DNA of 64,000 nt from Rhynchospora pubera (taxonomy: Eukaryota > Streptophyta > Magnoliopsida > Poales > Cyperaceae): positions 22,863,501-22,927,500 of the forward strand of contig CM051460.1 in NCBI GenBank assembly GCA_028095005.1, written 5' to 3'. The notes beneath the pieces are model-generated. The model saw only the letters and a program-made list of their open reading frames with translations, was not told the origin of the DNA and ran no database searches. Shown here piece after piece: positions 57,856 to 64,000 of the stretch. The position numbers and the translations under genes were made by a program. The stretch's first letter is position 1; each line of letters opens with the position of its first letter.

Positions 57856-59604
57856 TGTTAGAGATATGTCCTAGAAGCCAATTTTATTAGGCTATTTCTA
57901 TAGTTTATGTTATTGATGATTTCAGTTTCTTTGATTTATTCGTTGACAGTTCATTCATGTTGAGGATCTGAATTATAGATCACTGTTATTCATTTAGTAG
58001 TAAATGACAACAATAAATCTAAAAGTCCATAATCTTGATAATTAACAAAGGACATTAATTATCAATAAGATTAGTATGCAAGTTAAGTGATGATTAAGTT
58101 CTATAAATCATAGGTTAAGAGTAACCAACTTAATTGCATATGTGTATGTTATAGAACATAGCACATGACTTGACCCATAGAAATAAATATATGGATTGTG
58201 TTAAGTGTCATTATTTATTTCGTTATGATTTTGGTTCTAAGTTTGAGATGATTATCTTTTCCAAATGAGGAAAGGTTCTATAAATCTTGTCTACCGCTGA
58301 TTCCCTACAAGGGCTACTATACGAACTTGATTTACGTTCTCTTGAATTGTGCGGGGAAAAGCTAATTATCAAGAAAACCGTATGTCCCTCATTAATTCAC
58401 TTAGTGAGTGACGATATCTGTTTGGGCCCCTTGATGGAGATAGATTGTTTGCTAGCAACTGATACAATTATCTCTAGATCAAGAAACGTACAATCTGCAA
58501 GAATGACACGTTCCTATCTTGGATTATACGATGATATCGTGTGACATAAGAATCAAAATAGAGAAACGTAATTATTCTCTTATGCAGGATTGAAATATTG
58601 TAGCAGTACACTATTTATGCGAATTGGGAATCATAATGTGTTGCTAGATACCGCTTATGATTATTGAAATTAAATAACGATTTAATTTCATGTCCAACGT
58701 AGAATAAATCCTCAAAGGGTCACACAAAATTGGTGTTTAACCATACGTGCATTATTTATTTATTTGCAATAATGAGTATTGCAAAATATGATAAGTTAAT
58801 TAATTAATTAAATAACGTTATAGACCGTTATAATTAATTAAGTCAAATGGATCATATAGAAATAAATTAATGCATTGTCTAATCATTGAATAATTATTAT
58901 TAAGTTAATAATTATTTACAAACAACACACTAATTTTAATTAAGTTAATTGGGTTTTAATTTATCGGTAAATTAAATGTCCAATTTAAGTAGCTTTTGAG
59001 TGGGCCTTTAATTAATAGAATTAAAGATCAAATGGAGATGAGATAGTGGCCATAGAGGCCCATACAAGGCCGGCCAAGAGAGGTGGTAGGTAGGAGTGGC
59101 ACACTTGTAATTTGTGTGAACTTCTTGCTAGGGTTTAGAGGCTATATAAGGCACCATATGGAGGCTCCTTGGTCTCTCTTCTCTCTCCCCTCTACCTATC
59201 CGCCACCTACACCTATAGGTGCGCCGCCCCCCTCCTCTCCTCTCCACTCAATCGCTCATGTGTTGAGCACCCATTCTTCCACAAATTGAATTGGTCATTT
59301 GCTTGAAGAAAGAGAAAGTTAGGGATTAGACTCGTTCTTCACATCGCTAGCACGATTTAAGAAGAACTTGGTTAATACCATAGTGGACTCGAGGCGTTTC
59401 GACTTTGAGGTGCTTGGAGAGCTCCCCATCGACTCCTAAGCCATGGAATCGAGCCTCTTGGTTGCTATACCAAGAGAGGTATAATTTTCCACCCTTTTCT
59501 CTATGTGTCAATGAGCTTAAGTGCTAGATCCGTTTGTGTGTTGTTTTAATCGCTTGATTAAGAGTAATTAGCACAAAAAATTAAAATTAACACATTTCCT
59601 AACA
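57856..59604 (+). mobile_element. Solo LTR of Angela-like Copia element, copy A (1749 bp)
   Basis: Begins TGTTAGAGATATGTCCTAGA and ends CACATTTCCTAACA, with the perfect 5-bp duplication AACTG (57851-57855 and 59605-59609). The 5' words (TGTT.GAGATATG.CCTAGA) and the length match the Angela/SIRE-type Copia LTR of many plants. A TATA box (CTATATAAGG, 59143-59152) follows ACTTCTTGCTAGGG. No internal region remains. The 85-codon frame at 58287 is not a gene: the same sequence recurs as non-coding LTR in copy B and, decayed, in the third copy. Confidence 0.88.
59143..59152 (+). promoter_or_regulatory. TATA box in solo LTR A
   Basis: CTATATAAGG, conserved at the corresponding place in copy B (reverse strand, 61521-61531). 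Confidence 0.55.
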
Positions 59605-59609
59605 AACTG

Positions 59610-59850
59610 AGTATTTAAATTCATTAAGTATTCTCTATTATATTTATTAGTTACTTTCTTCTAATTTTTAGTTATTCACATAAAATAATTATACATTTAA
59701 ATGCATTATGTACTTCCATACATTTATTAATTACTCTTTTATGTTGTTAGTTACTCGTTTGAATAAATTGTACATTTATGTATATTAAGTACTCCTTATA
59801 TTTCTTACTTACTCCCTTATGATTATTAGTTACATCTTATGCTTATCAGA
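59610..59850. repeat. Degenerate minisatellite, right part
   Basis: TTATTAGTTACT, ATTAGTTACTCG, CTTACTCCCTTATGATTATT; continuation of the array at 57370. Confidence 0.7.
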
Positions 59851-60000
59851 AGAGATATAGAAACATAAGGAAGGACATGCATGGTCAGAGTGAGATGAAG
59901 ATGGACGGGAGGAATGAGCACAGAAATGGCAGTGAGATGAAAAGGAAAGAGATGAGAGAACAGAGAAAGGGAAGAGAGATGAAGAGGGAAGGGAGGATGG
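59851..60000. other. Purine-rich stretch
   Basis: GAGATGAAAAGGAAAGAGATGAGAGAA and similar; complementary in composition to 57120-57250. No gene. Confidence 0.5.
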
Positions 60001-61063
60001 TGTTATATTTCGTATTTATATTGATATTTTGGTCAGACTTTACATCGAAATTGTGACCAAAATCGTAATTTTACCTCGTTCTTCTGCTTGTTTGTTAGAT
60101 GTTGACACTGCTGTCGTGTTTTGTTTTATCTTTATAGGAACTTTTGAAAAACGGCAAGTAAAAGGCAAATTCGATGGCTAGACGACTCATTCCTAGCCTA
60201 GATCGAACCTTGATTCAACCCGATGCACCGCCCACGCACAAGAACAACCGATCAATGGCTTATCTCAGCCAGTCCCTGCAATCCGGTCCGGACAGCATCT
60301 AATCCGGTACGGACTTTTGTACAACCTTGATCCAGCTGAAACAATCCGGTCTGGATAGCATCTAATCCGCACCGAATTGCCATGTAAGGAAGGTTCTGGT
60401 CAGGAATTTAAAGCGGTTTCTCTTTTGACAACTGATGGGATGGCGTCGTCTACTTATGGAATGCTAGCTAGTGAGTCCAGGTAGCAGGAGGGGAGGTATT
60501 AGGGGGTGCTCCATCTTTGGAAAGCATCTATCTTTCATTCTTCTCTCAATTTTCTCTCTCCTGAGGCCAGATCTAGTTTTTGCTCTCTTTCTCAGAGAGC
60601 GATTCTCTCCTCTTTGGCGACTAAGGCTGGAGGGAGCACAAAATTGGAGGCTATTCTTGCTGTGACAATGAGTGCCAAAGGTTCTAAAGTGTTTTCTAGC
60701 GCGACAGCGGTAGTAATCGACTTGGAGAATTCGGTTATTGGTTGTATCACATGATCTTTCTCTTTTATTTTGATACTATGGATTTTTCTCGTTTATCTAC
60801 TTTTATTTGCATGAATTTGGGTTTGCTTTGAACTACTTGAATTGTTGATCGAAATAGCTAATTACTTGTTGGAGTTTATCATTACTAGCTTGTGTTTTGA
60901 ATTGCTTATTAATTGTGTTGCTTAGCGTATGAATGGCCACATGTGTTAGGACTTCAACATAGTTTAATAAACAAAACTTACACAAGTATTTCAAGGTAGG
61001 TTAAAAGACGAAAGTCAACCAATGATTAACAAAAAGCGAAAACTTCTAATTAAACGACAGTTT
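60001..61063 (+). mobile_element. Probable Gypsy-type LTR, left portion
   Basis: Large-LTR features: ATCCGGTCCGGACAGC / ATCCGGTACGGACT palindromes near 60275-60320, a later TTTGCATGAATTTGGGTTTG stretch, then sequence cut by solo LTR B. The remainder resumes at 62889. General plan as in the solo LTR at 11732, but not the same sequence. Exact ends and target duplication unresolved. Confidence 0.4.
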
Positions 61064-62883
61064 TGTTAGAAAGTGCTCAATTTTTATTTTTAAGAGTAAT
61101 TACTCCTAATTAATCCAATTAAACTTCAAGGAAGAGAGATCTAGTGCAATAAGTCAATTTGACACAAAAGAAGATGGGATGATGCAATACCTCTTCTAGT
61201 ATCGCAACTAGAAGGTAGTTCCTTAGCTTTGGAGTCGGTGGCGTGCACGTCTCCACCAAGTCGCCGGCGCCGCCTCGAGTCCACTTAGGAATTAACTAAA
61301 TCCTTCTCAAGTTGTGCTAGCAACGAGAAGGATAAGTCTAATTCTCAAGCTTTCTCTCTTCTAACAATTAATTCTTTAATTAAGTGGAATAAAGAAAGGC
61401 TCAACAAATGAGCAAATGGAAGAGAGGAGAGAGAGGCCGGCGGCCAAAGAAAGAGGATGAGAAAAGGTGGCGGCTAGGGTAAGAGCAAAGAGAGCTATTT
61501 CATTTTTGTTACTATGCACCTCCTTATATAGTGCATGAACCCTAAGGCAAAATTTCTCATAATTACAAACCATGCCACCTACCTACCACCATCATGTGGC
61601 CGGCCAACTAGTGGGCTTAAATGGGCCATTAGTTCACCTATATTTGATCTATAATTCCATTAATTATAGGCCTCTTCATTTTTTATCTAATTGGACATTT
61701 AATTTACCAATAAATAAATGCCCAATTAACTTAAACAATTTAAGTGTGTAGTATATAAATAATTATTAATAAATAAAGGCCCAATTAACGTAAACAATTT
61801 AAGTGTGTCGTATATAAATAATTATTAACTTAATAATATTTATTTAGAGATCAAACAATGCATTAACTTATTTCTATATGATCTATTTGATTTAATTAAT
61901 TATAACGGTTCATAACGATATATAATTAATTAATCAACTCATCATATTTTGCAATACTTAATATTGCAAATAAATGAATAATGCACGTATGGTTAAAATT
62001 CTAGTTGTGTGACCCCTTGAGGATTTATGCTATAAGGGACATGAAATTAAATCGTTATTTTATTCCCATAATCATAAGCGCTATCTAGCAACACGTTATG
62101 ATTCCTAATTCACATAAATAGTGTACTGCTACAGTATTTCAATCCTGCATTAGAGAATAAAATTATTTTCCTATTTTGATTTTTATGTCACACGATATCA
62201 TCGTATAATCCAAGATAGGAATGTGTCATTCTTGCCGATTATATGTTTCTTGATCTAAAAATAATTGTATCAGTTGCTAGCAAACAATCTTTCTCCATCA
62301 AGGGGTCCAAATAGATATCGTCACTCACTAAGTTAATTAATGAGGGACATACGGTTTTCTTGATGATTAGCTTTTTCCTGCACAATTCAAGAGAACGTAA
62401 ATCAAGTTCGTATAGTAGCCCTTGTAGGGAATCAGCGGTAGACAAGATTTATATAACCTTTCCTCATTTGGAAAAGATAATCATCTCAAACTTAGAACCA
62501 AAATCATAACGAAATAAATAATGACACTTAACACAATCCATATATTTATTTCGATGGGTCAAGTCCTGTGCTATGTTCTATAACATACACATATGCAATT
62601 AAGCTGGTAACTCTTTACTTATGATTTGTATAACTTAATCATCACTTAACTTGCATTCTAATCTTATTAATAATTAATGTTCTTTGTTAATTATCAAGAT
62701 TATGGACCTTTTAGATTTATTATTGTCATTTAATTATAAATGAACCACAATGATCTACAATTCAAATCCTCAATCTGAATGAACTGTCAATAAATAAATC
62801 AAGGAACAAATGATCAAACATCATCAATAACATAAACCATAGAAGTAGCCTGATATGATTGGCTTCTAGGACATATCTCTAAC
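61064..62883 (-). mobile_element. Solo LTR of Angela-like Copia element, copy B (1820 bp)
   Basis: Minus-strand copy of the same LTR as copy A: plus-strand start TGTTAGAAAGTGCTC, end GACATATCTCTAACA, perfect 5-bp duplication AGTTT (61059-61063 and 62884-62888). Its extra length is largely a tandem duplication of about 60 bp at 61705-61835 (CCCAATTAACTTAAACAATT / CCCAATTAACGTAAACAATT). Confidence 0.88.
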
Positions 62884-62888
62884 AAGTT

Positions 62889-63457
62889 TAGATTAGATGC
62901 CTTGTAGAAAACCAACAAGTAAACTCGAATAGGTCTACCAACAAATGAAATTTGAGGTACAATGCATTCGACGTGGGTTAACAATAGATTCAATACCAAA
63001 TACCATACCAAATAGGTGATAGTAGAGGGTTAGGGAGTTTAGGAATGGCAAGATGGACCTTTGGCTTGATTAGATCAGCAAATGAGTAGATTACAGCATT
63101 CACCCAGTGGAATCCGGACCGGATTGGACACAATCTGGACCGGATTAGTGGAACTGAACACGACAGTGCTAAGTTCTGCAACCCTGTGACCAAACATGAG
63201 TGATCGAACCCTGAAGTATTTTTCTCATCATATTTTAAACCTTTAAAAACTCCCAAAAATATTTATTTCAATTGTTTTGCATTTTATTCATATTTGCAAT
63301 TGCATTTCTCCTTTCTCCTCAATTATTTAGTTTGAAGCATTTTATCGTCTAACTTTAGCGAACAAATAGGATTAATATTCATCAACGTCTTTGTCAGATC
63401 GACACCTTTGCTTTACTACGAACGTCTAGTCGAGTAAACAAGGTTATTTTTATTTAA
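62889..63457 (+). mobile_element. Probable Gypsy-type LTR, right portion
   Basis: Contains ATCCGGACCGGATT and ATCTGGACCGGATT (63110-63150), continuing the palindrome type of the left portion, and GTCAGATCGACACCTTTGC near the end, a motif often found near plant LTR ends. Boundaries unresolved. Confidence 0.4.
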
Positions 63458-63828
63458 CCTAGGTTTATACCTCGATCATGTAGCAGAGAAAGGGAATGAG
63501 AGATGGTGATATATAGAGAAAAGAGTGACAGAGGGGGAGAGCGAGGAAGAGGGAAAGGTGAGGAAGAGGTGAGCAAAGGAAGAGATTGGAAGAAAGATTA
63601 AGGGAGAGACAACAAAACCGCTGATTGCTTGATTGTTCAAAACAATTCTCCTCTGTGACTACATCAAGCACAAGTGTATGTTACTTACATATAATTAGTG
63701 TTGTTGATTCAATTTACTTAGACTCTAATTAGCATGAGTTTATTTTTCTATAGAATATTTTCCATGTTAATTGATATTCTATGATCGGAATAAATCAATT
63801 TATTCCATTTGATCGAAATTTATATACT
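63458..63828. other. Purine-rich then AT-rich intergenic sequence
   Basis: GAGAGCGAGGAAGAGGGAAAGG-type tract at 63465-63610. ORFs here are low-complexity. No gene. Confidence 0.5.
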
Positions 63829-64000
63829 ACTAAATGAGGGGGAGGCGGCTTCGTCACCATTTGATAAACTTTGATGGCTAAATCTATCAATATATAAAGA
63901 AATATATATTTTTAATATATCTATTTTATATCTAATTTATATATAAAGAACTATCTTAGATGATTGGCACAATTATTTTTAATATATTTAACCAAAAAAA
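63829..64000 (-). mobile_element. Second Helitron-like copy, cut by the window end
   Basis: ACTAAATGAGGGGGAGGCGGC, then AACTTTGATGGCTAAATC and the tandem-unit start CTATCAATATATAAAGAAAT, align with 1612-1840. The hairpin is degraded (GGCGGCTTCGTCACC) and the terminal CTAG has become TTAG. It runs off the right edge. Confidence 0.65.

Noticed and set aside
58287..58544. 85-codon ORF (MSTADSLQGLLYELDLRS) repeated at 62239-62445 on the other strand
   Set aside because: Both lie at the same place in two copies of an LTR and are decayed in the third; this is non-coding LTR sequence, not a gene pair.
60001..63457. Clean target duplication for the second Gypsy-type LTR
   Set aside because: Candidate starts (60001, 60030) and end (63457) could not be matched to identical flanking 5-mers, so the boundaries were left open.

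Overview
The window is nuclear DNA of a flowering plant: AT-rich intergenic sequence, short GT-AG introns, plant Copia, CACTA, Mutator, Harbinger and Helitron elements, a nuclear tRNA-Asn and a NAC transcription factor gene. The species cannot be read from the sequence. Only two ordinary host genes are supported: a three-exon NAC gene of the NAC21/22 type (49291-52499, +) and a tRNA-Asn(GTT) (53013-53086, -). Nearly everything else is mobile DNA or its debris.

Left part (1-8360): degenerate 75-bp repeats; a Helitron-like 3' end on the minus strand (terminus 1613) followed by three 265-bp tandem units; a 666-bp Mutator-like MITE with a 9-bp target duplication (2881-3546); a Ds-like hAT terminus; a Copia pol fragment; and an oligopeptide-transporter (OPT) gene fragment whose 3' part recurs as a 200-bp inverted copy 1.1 kb away.

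Centre (8361-27374): a decayed outer CACTA element whose Ulp1-type gene was split when younger elements landed in one of its introns. These are a 1657-bp solo LTR (target duplication ATCGC) and a complete inner CACTA element at 13448-24370 (target duplication TCA). The inner element has two open multi-exon genes: a TNP2-type transposase (1099 aa) and a Transposase_24-like/Ulp1 protease protein (807 aa). Three clusters of a palindromic TGTAACGGTTA motif lie at its two ends and, as a perfect 114-bp-armed hairpin, between the genes. Three more hairpins precede the transposase. A mitochondrial nad5 fragment sits in a late intron of the outer gene.

Right part (27375-64000): Mutator-like foldbacks; a 157-bp MITE family present in five places; a nearly complete Tork-like Copia element (38735-43763, minus) with 5-bp target duplications and one nonsense codon; the NAC gene; the tRNA; three LTRs of one Angela-like Copia family (two of them solo LTRs with perfect 5-bp duplications, in opposite orientation); a Harbinger-type element; and, at the right edge, a second copy of the Helitron-like family seen at the left.

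The most unusual content is the regulatory architecture of the inner CACTA element and the OPT-fragment inverted repeat, which has the layout of a hairpin-RNA locus. All coordinates, motif counts and alignments were made by eye.
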